Of a DNA stretch of 64,000 nt, positions 1-8,676 are shown piece by piece. A program made the translations under genes and the position numbers. Under the pieces are notes generated by a model that was given only the letters and a program-made list of their open reading frames with translations, was not told the origin of the DNA and searched no databases. This stretch comes from Lacrimispora sinapis (GTDB lineage Bacteria > Bacillota > Clostridia > Lachnospirales > Lachnospiraceae). How positions within the stretch are numbered: the first letter of the stretch is position 1; each line of letters starts with the position of its first letter. Location of the stretch: assembly GCF_043633585.1 (NCBI RefSeq), contig NZ_CP141832.1:1674001-1738000 (forward strand). The letters are read 5' to 3'.

Positions 1-2022
1 CAGAACCTCGGTAAGACCACAGTTGGGGAGTTGTCTTCCTCCATGGGTAAGATTATCCCGACAGCCAAGGCTAATGGTGTGGCATTGGAGCAGGTGGCGG
101 CAGGGTATGCCATTATGACTTCCAATGGTGTGGCAACTGCAGAATCCACTACCTACATGAACTCCATGCTGAACGAGCTTGGAAAATCCGGCACGAAGGT
201 GTCGGACACCTTAAAAGAGAAAACAGGAAAGTCCTTTCTGGAACTGATGCAGGAGGGAGCCAGCCTTTCCGATGTACTGCAGATAATTTCTGATAGTGCA
301 AAGGAGCAGGGGCTGGCTTTTGGTGATTTATGGGGCAGTGCAGAAGCAGGAAAAGCCGGATTGATTCTGCTTGGGGACAGTGCGGCAGCCTTTAATGGAA
401 CCTTGGAACAGATGCAGAATTCTACCGGAGCAACGGAGACGGCTTTCGGAAAACTGAACACCAATTCTTACACTATACAGAAGTCATTAAACCAGTTAAA
501 GAACACAGCCATTGAACTGGGGTCTGCCATTATGAGTGTACTGGCTCCGATTATTATGGCACTGGCAGAGAAAATTCAGGCATTCACCACATGGTTTTCC
601 GGACTGTCAGATGGTACCAAAAAGATGATTGTAATCATTGCAGGTATTGTGGCGGCTGTCGGTCCGGTACTGATTATCATAGGTAAGATTGCCACGGGAA
701 TCAGTGCAGTAATGAGTCTGGCCGGCATGATAGCACCTGCCATTTCTGCTTTGATTCCAGTCATTGCCAGTTTGGGTGTACCAATCTTGGCTATTATTGC
801 TGTGATAGTGGCGGTGATTGCCATTGGTAAGCTGTTGATTGCTCACTGGGATGAAATCAAGGCTGCGTGCATCAGCATATGGAATGCGGTAAAGGAGTTC
901 TTTACAGGACTGTGGGAAAGCATTAAGCAGACAGCCAGCGCGGCATGGACAGCGATTTCCCAGTTCTTCTTCACCATCTTGACAGGAATTTCCACGGCGG
1001 CACAGACCATCTGGAGTGGGATTGCCACATTTTTCTCCGCTTTGTGGGAAGGTATCAAGAACCTGTTCCAGACTATGTTGACGGTAATTTCAACTATTGT
1101 CACGACCTACTTCAACATTTATAAGACCATTATCACCACGGTGCTGACAGCAATCCAGACCATTTTCACTACGGTTTGGGATGCCATCAAGACAGTGGTC
1201 ATAACAGTGGTAACGGCGGTGCAGACATTCCTTATTACGGCTTGGAATACGATTCAGACAGTTATTACCACCGTTCTGAATGCGATTCAGAGCATCGTTT
1301 CTTCGGTATGGAATGGTATTAAAAATGTAGTATCCACGGTCATGAGTACGGTACAGAACGTGGTAAGCACAGCCTGGAATGCTGTGAAGAATACGGTATC
1401 TACGGTGCTGAATGCCATCAAAACCACTGTTACAAATATTTTCAATAACATCGTAAACGGCATAAGCAGTTCCATGAGCAACGTATACAATGCCGTAAAG
1501 AATGGGTTTGAGAAAGCAGCCGGATATATCAAGGGACTTGCTTCCAGTGCATGGAATTGGGGCGTGGATATTGTCAATGGAATCGCAGACGGTATCCGTA
1601 ATGCCGTTGGAAATGTGGTGGATGCGGTCAAAAGCATAGCGGACAAGATTGCGGCATTCCTCCATTTCTCCGTTCCGGACGAAGGACCGCTTACGGAATA
1701 CGAATCCTGGATGCCGGACTTCATGGAGGGGTTGGCAAAGGGCATTGAAAAGAGCCGGGGGTTAGTGGAAAACGCCGTAAAAGGCGTGGCTTCCGATATG
1801 GTAGTCAGCCCGCAGGTGCGTACTGCAGATATGATGGCACAGCAGGCGGCATCCACTAATTCCATCAGTCACTTGCTTTCCGGCATAAAGGATACGGTAG
1901 GCGGAATCAGTATGGGCGGTGCGGAAACCATCATTATCCCGGTGTACCTTGGCGGTACCCTGCTGGATGAAGTGGTGGTCAATGCACAGAACAGGCAGAA
2001 TCTCAGATCAGGAGGGCGGTAA
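1..2022 (+). CDS. Phage tail tape measure protein (5' end outside window)
   Basis: The frame is open from base 1, so this is the C-terminal 673 or so residues of a larger protein. Tape measure proteins set tail length and help pass DNA through the cell envelope. The visible part begins with a TP901-type region, then a hydrophobic block (roughly residues 200-290) with several membrane-spanning stretches. A long run of short repeats follows, each built on a Trp-Asn/Asp-x-Ile/Val pattern about every 11 or 22 residues. The end is a conserved tail region (FSVPDEGPLTEYESW) common in clostridial phages. The stop is two bases before the next tail gene, so they are co-translated. Family assignment is firm; length of the missing part is unknown. 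Confidence 0.93.
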   Translation, partial: QNLGKTTVGELSSSMGKIIPTAKANGVALEQVAAGYAIMTSNGVATAESTTYMNSMLNELGKSGTKVSDTLKEKTGKSFLELMQEGASLSDVLQIISDSAKEQGLAFGDLWGSAEAGKAGLILLGDSAAAFNGTLEQMQNSTGATETAFGKLNTNSYTIQKSLNQLKNTAIELGSAIMSVLAPIIMALAEKIQAFTTWFSGLSDGTKKMIVIIAGIVAAVGPVLIIIGKIATGISAVMSLAGMIAPAISALIPVIASLGVPILAIIAVIVAVIAIGKLLIAHWDEIKAACISIWNAVKEFFTGLWESIKQTASAAWTAISQFFFTILTGISTAAQTIWSGIATFFSALWEGIKNLFQTMLTVISTIVTTYFNIYKTIITTVLTAIQTIFTTVWDAIKTVVITVVTAVQTFLITAWNTIQTVITTVLNAIQSIVSSVWNGIKNVVSTVMSTVQNVVSTAWNAVKNTVSTVLNAIKTTVTNIFNNIVNGISSSMSNVYNAVKNGFEKAAGYIKGLASSAWNWGVDIVNGIADGIRNAVGNVVDAVKSIADKIAAFLHFSVPDEGPLTEYESWMPDFMEGLAKGIEKSRGLVENAVKGVASDMVVSPQVRTADMMAQQAASTNSISHLLSGIKDTVGGISMGGAETIIIPVYLGGTLLDEVVVNAQNRQNLRSGGR

Positions 2023-2024
2023 AC

Positions 2025-2387
2025 ATGGCATTCATTCAATATCTGACCTTTGACAGTGTGCCGCTTCCCATGCCGGATTCCTATGAAATGGAATTGTCCG
2101 ATGTGGAGGCGGATACCGGAGGGGAAACGGAAGCCGGAACCACACAGAGAGATGTGGTGAGGAGCGGGGTGGTGACCATACCGGTTTCCTTTTCCTTAAG
2201 TCCCAAGTGGGTAAAGACCATGACGGAATTTCGCAGGAAGTCCAAGATAACCGTGAAGTATTTTGACACAGAAACGCTGGATATCCGTAAGACAGAGATG
2301 TATATAGAGGGTTATAAAGCAAGCCTGGTGAAAGACACCTCTTACAAAGGCTTATGGACGGTATCCTTTACACTGCGGGAATTCTAA
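2025..2387 (+). CDS. Small phage tail protein, distal-tail-like
   Basis: A 120-residue protein without signal peptide or membrane segment. It lies between the tape measure and the large baseplate protein, the place where siphoviruses encode the distal tail (Dit) protein. An ATG at 2025 follows GGAGG at 2011-2015. The sequence is rich in beta-strand residues and has a central basic stretch (EFRRKSKITVKYFD). I do not recognise a specific family; the role is inferred from position and size. A different minor tail component is possible. Confidence 0.7.
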   Translation: MAFIQYLTFDSVPLPMPDSYEMELSDVEADTGGETEAGTTQRDVVRSGVVTIPVSFSLSPKWVKTMTEFRRKSKITVKYFDTETLDIRKTEMYIEGYKASLVKDTSYKGLWTVSFTLREF

Positions 2388-2403
2388 GGAAGGTGGTGTT
2401 TTC

Positions 2404-4221
2404 ATGTATCCGGTAAGCAAAGCCTTTTTACAAGCGGTGCAGGAGAACACCCGGAAGTTCTGCTGGACTGGGAAAATTACCACAAAAGCAGGTATGGAAT
2501 ATACCTTTAGCAATGAGGACATTGTCAAAGGTTCCGGATATATTACCAGCCAATGCTGCGGAAGTACGGAGATAGAAATCGGAACGGTGTATGCAGCGGA
2601 ACTGGGAATCACGCTGCTTTCCGGGATTGACCGCTATACTTTGGAGGGGGCGGAAATCAGAGTGAGCTTTCACCTGGAAGTGTCCGATGGTGTGTCTGAG
2701 GAAGTCCCTATGGGAATCTTTGAAATCAGTGAGGCAAACCGCACCATACGCTGTCTGGAAATCAAGGCATATGATTACATGCTCCGGTTTGAGAAAAGTT
2801 TTAATGAATTTGAAACGGCAGGAAATGCCTATGCGTTCCTGGCTTTGTGCTGTAAAGCATGTAACGTGGAAATGGCACACACTCAGGCAGAGATAGAAGC
2901 CATGCCCAATGGCTCAGAGCTGCTGTCGGTTTATACGGATAATGACATTGAAACATACCGGGATGTGCTGTTCTATGTGGGACAGGTGCTTGGCGGGTTT
3001 TTCTGCATCAACAGGGAAGGAAAGCTGGAGCTTCGCAAATATGGGAATCAGCCTGTGATGACAGTTTCTGACAGGCAACGGTTTTCCAGCAGCTTCTCGG
3101 ATTTTATTACCCGGTATACTGCCGTTAGTTCCACTAATATCAAGACACAGGTTTCCGAGTATTACGCATTGGAGCCGGACGATGGTTTAACTATGAACCT
3201 TGGCGTGAATCCACTTTTGCAGTTTGGATTGGAAGAAACAAGAAAGACACTGCTGGAAAATATACTTACAGATCTGTCTATTATCCGTTATGTACCTTTT
3301 GATTCAGATACCATCGGCAATCCGGCACTGGACTTAGGAGATGTTCTGGTGTTCTCAGGCGGTCATGCGGATGAAAATCAGTTAGCCTGCGTCACCGGAT
3401 ATCAGGTGAAAATTAACGGGAAACACACCCTGAAATGCGTAGGTAAGAACCCAAGGCTGGCGCAGGCCAAATCTAAGAACGACAAGAATATTTCCGGTCT
3501 GCTGAACCAGATTGAGTCGGGGAAGATAGGAATCCATACCTTTACCAATGCTTCCAAGTATGCGGTGAATGATACAAGTGTGAAAATTATCAGTATTGAG
3601 TTTGCTGCGGCAGAGGAAACCCATGTGCAGTTTTTTGCCATAGTTCTGGTAGATGTAACAGCGGCTATGAAGGAGCAGACCGGAACGGCAGCAGGAACCA
3701 TTGTGGTTCCCATTCCTGCACAGGGCGAAGAGGGAAAGGAAACCACCCAAGATATTTCCGTAAAAGTAGAACTGCCGGTCACGTTTTCAGCAGACGGGAA
3801 GGCTTCGGCTTTTGTGAAGTACGAATTCAACGATGAGGAAATTCTGACTCATTATCCGGTAGAGAACTGGGGCAGCGGAAAGCATGTACTGCCGTTGTAC
3901 TACCCAATCGAAAATCTGATTCCGAACTTCACAAATACGTTCAATGTATATCTGAGAATGGAAGGCGGAAGCGGAACCATAGAAACGGGTGGCTGCATCG
4001 CTTCCATCAGCGGACAGGGCATGGCGGCGGCTTTGGCCTGGGACGGAAAGATTACGATAGAAGAAACCATTTCTGCATTCCGGCTTGCAGCAGGGCTTAT
4101 GGTCAAAGGTTTTACAGAGTCCATCGGCATAGAGACTATGGAATTGGTGCAGAGGCAGATGGCTGATAGTATGGGCAGGATTTCCATTGGCGCATTTGGC
4201 TTACCCATGGATACCAGTTAA
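2404..4221 (+). CDS. Phage tail/baseplate hub protein
   Basis: 605 residues. The N-terminal part (about residues 1-350) resembles the tail-tip/baseplate hub proteins of Gram-positive siphoviruses, with a beta-rich start followed by a region (GIFEISEANRTIRCLEIKAYD) typical of the gp44-like hub. The C-terminal 200 residues look like beta-sandwich carbohydrate-binding or fibre-attachment material. ATG at 2404 follows AAGGAGG-like sequence AAGGTGG. It overlaps no neighbour and ends 10 bases before the next start. Hub role is inferred from gene order tape measure-Dit-hub; no lysozyme or peptidase motif was seen. Confidence 0.72.
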   Translation: MYPVSKAFLQAVQENTRKFCWTGKITTKAGMEYTFSNEDIVKGSGYITSQCCGSTEIEIGTVYAAELGITLLSGIDRYTLEGAEIRVSFHLEVSDGVSEEVPMGIFEISEANRTIRCLEIKAYDYMLRFEKSFNEFETAGNAYAFLALCCKACNVEMAHTQAEIEAMPNGSELLSVYTDNDIETYRDVLFYVGQVLGGFFCINREGKLELRKYGNQPVMTVSDRQRFSSSFSDFITRYTAVSSTNIKTQVSEYYALEPDDGLTMNLGVNPLLQFGLEETRKTLLENILTDLSIIRYVPFDSDTIGNPALDLGDVLVFSGGHADENQLACVTGYQVKINGKHTLKCVGKNPRLAQAKSKNDKNISGLLNQIESGKIGIHTFTNASKYAVNDTSVKIISIEFAAAEETHVQFFAIVLVDVTAAMKEQTGTAAGTIVVPIPAQGEEGKETTQDISVKVELPVTFSADGKASAFVKYEFNDEEILTHYPVENWGSGKHVLPLYYPIENLIPNFTNTFNVYLRMEGGSGTIETGGCIASISGQGMAAALAWDGKITIEETISAFRLAAGLMVKGFTESIGIETMELVQRQMADSMGRISIGAFGLPMDTS

Positions 4222-4231
4222 GGAGGTTATA

Positions 4232-5623
4232 ATGAAGTTAAAAGGAACGATGTCATTGGAACTTACGGATGTAAATACCGGGGAAGTGAAAACAGTGAAA
4301 GAGGAAAACATGATTACCAATGCCGTGAATCACATCTTTGGTTTGAACCCGCTGGGGGTTTTTTATGAGGCGGCAGCCAGCATTGACGGGATTGAATGGA
4401 ACAAAGGGTTACTTCCCATCTGTCCGAACATGATTGGGGGAATCCTGCTGTTCTCCAAAGCACTGGACGAGAATGCAGATAATATTTATTCCTCATCAGA
4501 TAACCTGCCGGTAGCCTATGCTTCCAACAATGTGAATTCTACGGCAAATGTGGCAAGGGGAAGTTTGAATCTGACGGAGAGTAAGATACTGGAGAATGGC
4601 TACAAGTTCGTATGGGAATTTACACCAAGCCAGGGGAATGGAACGATTGCGGCGGCAGCATTAACCAGTGCACAGGGCGGGATAAATGCCTATGGAAGCC
4701 TGGTAGATGACAGCGCTACCTTTTTGCAATTAAAGAGTGTGGATATCGGCAGTCTGTCCAATGATAAGCAGTTGGTGCTGTTTGAGACGGTGGAAGTGAA
4801 TTTTGAGAATGACCTGCTTTACTCGATTACTTATCAGGATTCTGCTGTACGGATACGTAAAGTGCGTGTTCCCATTTTCAGTATCGGACTGAATGAGAAA
4901 CTGGATGATACCACCTATACGGTATTGGAGGATCAAGTAATCCAGACCATCACCTTCCGTTTTTTAGGAAAGTATACACTCTATGGAGAATTTTTAGATG
5001 GTGCTGATGGTTACTGGTACGGATTTTCCAATGAGGGAAATTCCTCCGGCAGTGCTGCCATGGTGTGGGTAAAAATCTCAAAGACTGATTATTCCATGAC
5101 AGAGGAAGAGTGGGTACTTTCCAATGCAATGCTTATAGATGTGGGAAACCGGGATGAGAGCGGTTCTTACCCGGAGCGGGTTTTGAAATGCTGTATGCGG
5201 AAGGGATATCTGTATGTTATGGCAAATAATAAAGAAGGGGTATATAAAATTAATACGGCGAATCCTTCTGATGTAACATTGATTCATTTAGGGTTCACTT
5301 CCAAATGGAAACCGCTTTGTGACAAAGGAACCTGCGAGGTTTATATGATCCTGATTGGTGATTTGATTATCGGAGGGGATTTCCAGATTACGATTGATGA
5401 CAAGGTTATCCAAACTCAGGGGAGCGCAAGACTCAATGATGCGGCAACGCCACTATTCCAGTACAAAAACTTCCTGCTGGGCTGGGGTGGAAGCTACGGT
5501 TCCGAATACCGGACCATGTACCTGCTGACGCCTTATCTGGCATCTATTAATAATCTGTCTTCGGCAGTGGTGAAGACAGTAGATAAAACCATGAAGATAA
5601 CATACACACTGACACAGGAATGA
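4232..5623 (+). CDS. Phage structural protein, probable tail fibre or receptor-binding protein
   Basis: 463 residues from ATG 4232, which follows an ideal AGGAGG at 4221-4226; an in-frame TTG/ATG further upstream lies inside the preceding gene and lacks a ribosome site. The start (MKLKGTMSLELTDVNTGEV) and the segment NMITNAVNHIFGLNP are seen in clostridial prophage proteins placed just before the holin. The rest is beta-rich with many Gly, Asn and Ser residues. No enzymatic motif is visible. The position after the hub and before a terminator and the lysis genes suggests a distal fibre or host-recognition protein; this is inference. Confidence 0.65.
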   Translation: MKLKGTMSLELTDVNTGEVKTVKEENMITNAVNHIFGLNPLGVFYEAAASIDGIEWNKGLLPICPNMIGGILLFSKALDENADNIYSSSDNLPVAYASNNVNSTANVARGSLNLTESKILENGYKFVWEFTPSQGNGTIAAAALTSAQGGINAYGSLVDDSATFLQLKSVDIGSLSNDKQLVLFETVEVNFENDLLYSITYQDSAVRIRKVRVPIFSIGLNEKLDDTTYTVLEDQVIQTITFRFLGKYTLYGEFLDGADGYWYGFSNEGNSSGSAAMVWVKISKTDYSMTEEEWVLSNAMLIDVGNRDESGSYPERVLKCCMRKGYLYVMANNKEGVYKINTANPSDVTLIHLGFTSKWKPLCDKGTCEVYMILIGDLIIGGDFQITIDDKVIQTQGSARLNDAATPLFQYKNFLLGWGGSYGSEYRTMYLLTPYLASINNLSSAVVKTVDKTMKITYTLTQE

Positions 5624-5645
5624 GGATATTCCATTTCACAGTAGC

Positions 5646-5672
5646 TGGGCAGCTTTCGGGCTGCCTTTTTTG
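5646..5672 (+). terminator. Rho-independent terminator after tail genes
   Basis: GGCAGC at 5648-5653 pairs with GCTGCC at 5660-5665 and is followed by six T residues. It separates tail structural genes from the lysis genes; read-through is likely since the holin starts only 29 bases later. Confidence 0.75.
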
Positions 5673-5700
5673 TGCAGAAAAATAAAAGGAGGGCAGCACG

Positions 5701-6114
5701 ATGAAGGATGTTGCAAATACAATGCAGTATGTTTTTGCCGCCATGGGCGGTTCACTTGGAGCAGTACTGGGCGGTTTTGACGGGTTTTTGTATGCACTGA
5801 TTGTTTTTGTTGTAGTGGATTATATGACCGGAGTGATGGTTGGAATTTTGAATAAGGAACTTTCCAGTCAGATTGGTTTCCGTGGGATTTTCAAGAAGGT
5901 GGTGATTTTTTCACTGGTGGCGGTGGCACATATCATTGACACCCATGTGGTTCAGAATGGAAGCGTCTTGCGGACAACCGTGATTTTCTTCTATCTGTCC
6001 AATGAGGGGATTTCCATTCTGGAAAATGCCGCTTTGATTGGACTTCCCATTCCAAAGAAGATGAAGGATGTCCTGGAGCAGTTGGAGGAGAATGAAAATC
6101 ATGAAGATAAATAG
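5701..6114 (+). CDS. Phage holin (toxin secretion/phage lysis holin family)
   Basis: 137 residues. Forms the membrane lesion that lets the endolysin reach peptidoglycan. The sequence fits the Phage_holin_4 family: a Gly-rich hydrophobic start (MGGSLGAVLGGFDGFLYALIVFVVVDYMTGVMVG) containing the characteristic D-Y-x-T-G motif, a second membrane segment near residues 62-80 (KVVIFSLVAVAHIID), a third near 85-105, and a charged C-terminal tail (LEQLEENENHEDK). ATG at 5701 follows AAAAGGAGG. The 3' end overlaps the amidase start, which is typical for a lysis cassette. Confidence 0.92.
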   Translation: MKDVANTMQYVFAAMGGSLGAVLGGFDGFLYALIVFVVVDYMTGVMVGILNKELSSQIGFRGIFKKVVIFSLVAVAHIIDTHVVQNGSVLRTTVIFFYLSNEGISILENAALIGLPIPKKMKDVLEQLEENENHEDK

Positions 6115-6868
6115 GAACTATGTGTCATCTAATAACACTTACAGCAGAAATAATCCGCAGTATATCGTAATTCACAATACTGACAACTTCCGTGCCGGAG
6201 CGGATGCCTTGACTCATGCCAAAGCACAGTTTTATGGGAACTTAAGCACCTCCGTTCATTATTATACGGATGATGGTGACACGGTGTACCAGGCGGCTTC
6301 CAATGAGCGTGGGTGCTGGCACGTAGGGGTAAATTATGGCGGGCGGCTGTTTGGAACCGTGAACAACAAGAATAGTATCGGTGTGGAAATGTGTGTGCAA
6401 GCAGGGTATGACTTTAATAAGGCGTTTGCAAACATTGTGGCATTTGTTCGTCAGTTGATGGCGGAGACGGGGATTCCGGCGGACAGGGTGGTACAGCATT
6501 ATGATGTGTGTGCCAAGAACTGCCCGTCACAAATCCGGGCGAAGGGCATGTGGGAGGAATTCAAGCGGCAGATTCAAAGCGGTGGTTCTGGTGATAATGA
6601 GGGCGATTCTTCCTATGGAAAGGAGTATGTACAGTTTATAGAAAGTATGCCTTTTGAAAACTATAAGGTGAAGGTGTCTATCCCGGATTTGCATATCCGC
6701 AATGGTCCCGGCACAAATTACGGAAAACAGCCAGGTTTTACCGGAATCGGTATCTTTACCATCGTAGAGGAATCTGTGGGGCAGGGAGCCGCAAAATGGG
6801 GGCTGTTGAAATCCTATCAGAAGAACAGGAATGGCTGGATTTCCTTGGATTATGCTGCCCGTTTTTAG
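6101..6868 (+). CDS. Phage endolysin: N-acetylmuramoyl-L-alanine amidase with SH3 domain
   Basis: 255 residues from ATG 6101; ATG 6092 is an alternative but sits only one base from the GGAGGAG site at 6084-6090. Cleaves the amide bond between N-acetylmuramic acid and L-alanine in peptidoglycan. The Amidase_2 fold is evident: a zinc histidine in IVIHNTDN, a second in VVQHYDVCAKNCPSQI, and the conserved Cys in the same segment. A Gly/Ser/Asp linker near residue 165 leads to a bacterial SH3 wall-binding domain (VSIPDLHIRNGPGTNYGK to the C-terminal GWISLDYAARF). It overlaps the holin by 14 bases. No signal peptide, consistent with holin-dependent export. Confidence 0.93.
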   Translation: MKINRNYVSSNNTYSRNNPQYIVIHNTDNFRAGADALTHAKAQFYGNLSTSVHYYTDDGDTVYQAASNERGCWHVGVNYGGRLFGTVNNKNSIGVEMCVQAGYDFNKAFANIVAFVRQLMAETGIPADRVVQHYDVCAKNCPSQIRAKGMWEEFKRQIQSGGSGDNEGDSSYGKEYVQFIESMPFENYKVKVSIPDLHIRNGPGTNYGKQPGFTGIGIFTIVEESVGQGAAKWGLLKSYQKNRNGWISLDYAARF

Positions 6869-6988
6869 ATGCTGGTAGGCCCGGAATAAAACAGAAGAAA
6901 AGGCGGTGGAAACCGCTGGATTGCTTGACTTTATAGCGGTTCAGAGTGATTAATAGACTACCAAAAAATGAAAGGAGTTCTTATTATT

Positions 6989-7399
6989 ATGGTAGTTTCA
7001 GGTAAGGTAAAAAAAGCAGCATTCTACTGTAGAATGAACCATAGCAACCATGATTACACGCAGTTTCTGGGGGAAATCCAGAAGGTTCTTGACGGAAGAT
7101 ACGGAGCAGGGAACTGGAAAATGACATTGTTCTTTGAGGTAGAGTCCGGTACAAATCCGAATCGGGAAAAGTTCCTCCAGCTAAAGTCGGAGATTCGGGC
7201 TGGTAAGTGGGATGTGGTGGTGACGATGACAGCGGATACCATAGCAAGGGATTGGAAACAGTTCATGGAATTTATGGAAGTATGTAAGGAAAATAGTGTG
7301 GAGGTCATCTGCACCCGTGGACCAGAAGATGCTGAACCTATATATAAACGGATTCAGCAGTTTGTCCGGGATTATTTTGAAGGAAGTGATTGCCCATGA
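6989..7399 (+). CDS. Resolvase-like protein lacking the catalytic serine
   Basis: 136 residues from ATG 6989 (GGAG at 6974-6977); ATG 6968 would add seven residues but has no clear ribosome site. The fold resembles the N-terminal domain of serine recombinases: the first strand reads KKAAFYCRMNH where active members have Y-x-R-V-S, so residue 17 is Asn and not Ser. Later elements (REKFLQLKSEIRAGKWDVVVTMTADTIARDW) match the conserved D-x-V/I-x-x-x-x-x-x-x-I-A-R-D segment. No DNA-binding or zinc domain follows. It overlaps the next recombinase by ATGA, so the two are translationally coupled. It is probably an accessory subunit or recombination directionality factor; this is inference. Confidence 0.7.
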   Translation: MVVSGKVKKAAFYCRMNHSNHDYTQFLGEIQKVLDGRYGAGNWKMTLFFEVESGTNPNREKFLQLKSEIRAGKWDVVVTMTADTIARDWKQFMEFMEVCKENSVEVICTRGPEDAEPIYKRIQQFVRDYFEGSDCP

Positions 7400-8676
7400 A
7401 AATCCGAATACTGGAACCTGTTTTCCAAGGGTTACAAAAGAAAAAGCGTGTCTGTGCTTATGCCAGGGTGTCTTCAGACAGCAAAAGGCAGGAGGACTCG
7501 CTGGAAAATCAGACAGATACCTATGAGCGTCTGATTACTTCCAACCCGGAGTATGAGTTTGCCGGAGTCTATGCTGACCAGGGAATCTCCGGCTACTGTG
7601 AGAGCCGTCCACAGTTCCAGAAAATGCTGGGAAAAGCAAGGGCAGGGGAAATCGATTTAATCATAACAAAGTCAATATCGAGATTTGCGAGAAATACCGT
7701 CACCGTTCTGAAAGTTGCAAGAGAGCTGAAAGAACTGGGTATCGGTATTTTTTTTGAAGAACAGAATATCAACACCCTTTCCGGGGACGGTGAGATGATG
7801 CTTGCCGTCCTTGCTTCTTTTGCACAGGAAGAGAGCCGGAGCATGAGCGAGAACAACAAGTGGACCATTAAAAAGAAGTTTGAACAGGGGGAAATCATGA
7901 TTAACACCGAGCGGTTCCTGGGGTATGACAAGGATGAGTATGGTGGATTGGTTATTAACCAGAAAGAAGCATTAGTAGTGGATTTTCTTTATGACATGAC
8001 CTTGTTCGGATTGGGAAATTCCAGACTGAAAAGCCTGATGAATTTTCTTGGGGTAAAGACTGTGACCGATGCGGAATGGAATGAAAGTACAGTAAATGGG
8101 GTGCTGAACAATGAAAAATACAAAGGGGACTATCACCTGCAGAAATACTTCACGCCAGAGAATAAGAGGAACCAGTCAAGGTTAAACCGCGGGGAAGTAC
8201 AGAGTTACTACATCACAGATAACCACCCGTCTATCGTGAGTGAGGAGAAATGGAACCAGGTACAGGCTGAGCGGGAACGCCGGAAAAAAGAGCGTAATAT
8301 TGCTACTGGCGGTGCTGAGAAGTACCAGAACAGATATCCGCTGAGCGGAATGCTGATTTGCCCATATTGCGGAAAGAATCTCCGGCGAAGAATGGTTTAT
8401 AAAGGTAAGATTCAGTGGCTGTGCAGCACTTACATTAAAGAGGGAAAACAAGCCTGTCGGGGAGTGCGGGTGGATAATACAGAGGTCATAAAGAAGAGTA
8501 TTACAGAACCAACGGTGGTAGAGGAGGTGAACATACATGGCAAGAAACATTACCGTTATACCCGCAAGGCAGATTTCATCAGCGGACGAGAGTATGAGCC
8601 AGAGTGCGCGGAAGTTACGGGTGGCGGCATATTGCAGGGTATCAACCGCACAAGAAGAACAGCTATTAAGTTATGA
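7396..8676 (+). CDS. Large serine recombinase
   Basis: 426 residues from ATG 7396 (AAGGAAG just upstream). Site-specific recombinases of this class integrate and excise phages and conjugative elements through a 5'-phosphoserine intermediate. Domains in order: resolvase catalytic domain (CAYARVSSDS with the nucleophile serine; ITKSISRFARNTV; EEQNINTL), recombinase domain (about residues 175-270, with NNEKYKGDYHLQK), zinc ribbon (CPYCGKNLRR ... CSTY ... C) near 320-365. There is no long coiled coil, and the protein is short for the class. Its last 140 bases overlap the next recombinase in another frame, an unusually long overlap; the C-terminal tail past HGKKHYRYTRK may not be ancestral. Confidence 0.9.
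   Translation: MKIRILEPVFQGLQKKKRVCAYARVSSDSKRQEDSLENQTDTYERLITSNPEYEFAGVYADQGISGYCESRPQFQKMLGKARAGEIDLIITKSISRFARNTVTVLKVARELKELGIGIFFEEQNINTLSGDGEMMLAVLASFAQEESRSMSENNKWTIKKKFEQGEIMINTERFLGYDKDEYGGLVINQKEALVVDFLYDMTLFGLGNSRLKSLMNFLGVKTVTDAEWNESTVNGVLNNEKYKGDYHLQKYFTPENKRNQSRLNRGEVQSYYITDNHPSIVSEEKWNQVQAERERRKKERNIATGGAEKYQNRYPLSGMLICPYCGKNLRRRMVYKGKIQWLCSTYIKEGKQACRGVRVDNTEVIKKSITEPTVVEEVNIHGKKHYRYTRKADFISGREYEPECAEVTGGGILQGINRTRRTAIKL

Noticed and set aside
843..1865. Long minus-strand frames across the tape measure gene.
   Set aside because: Antisense shadows of the repetitive coding sequence, without ribosome sites or family resemblance.
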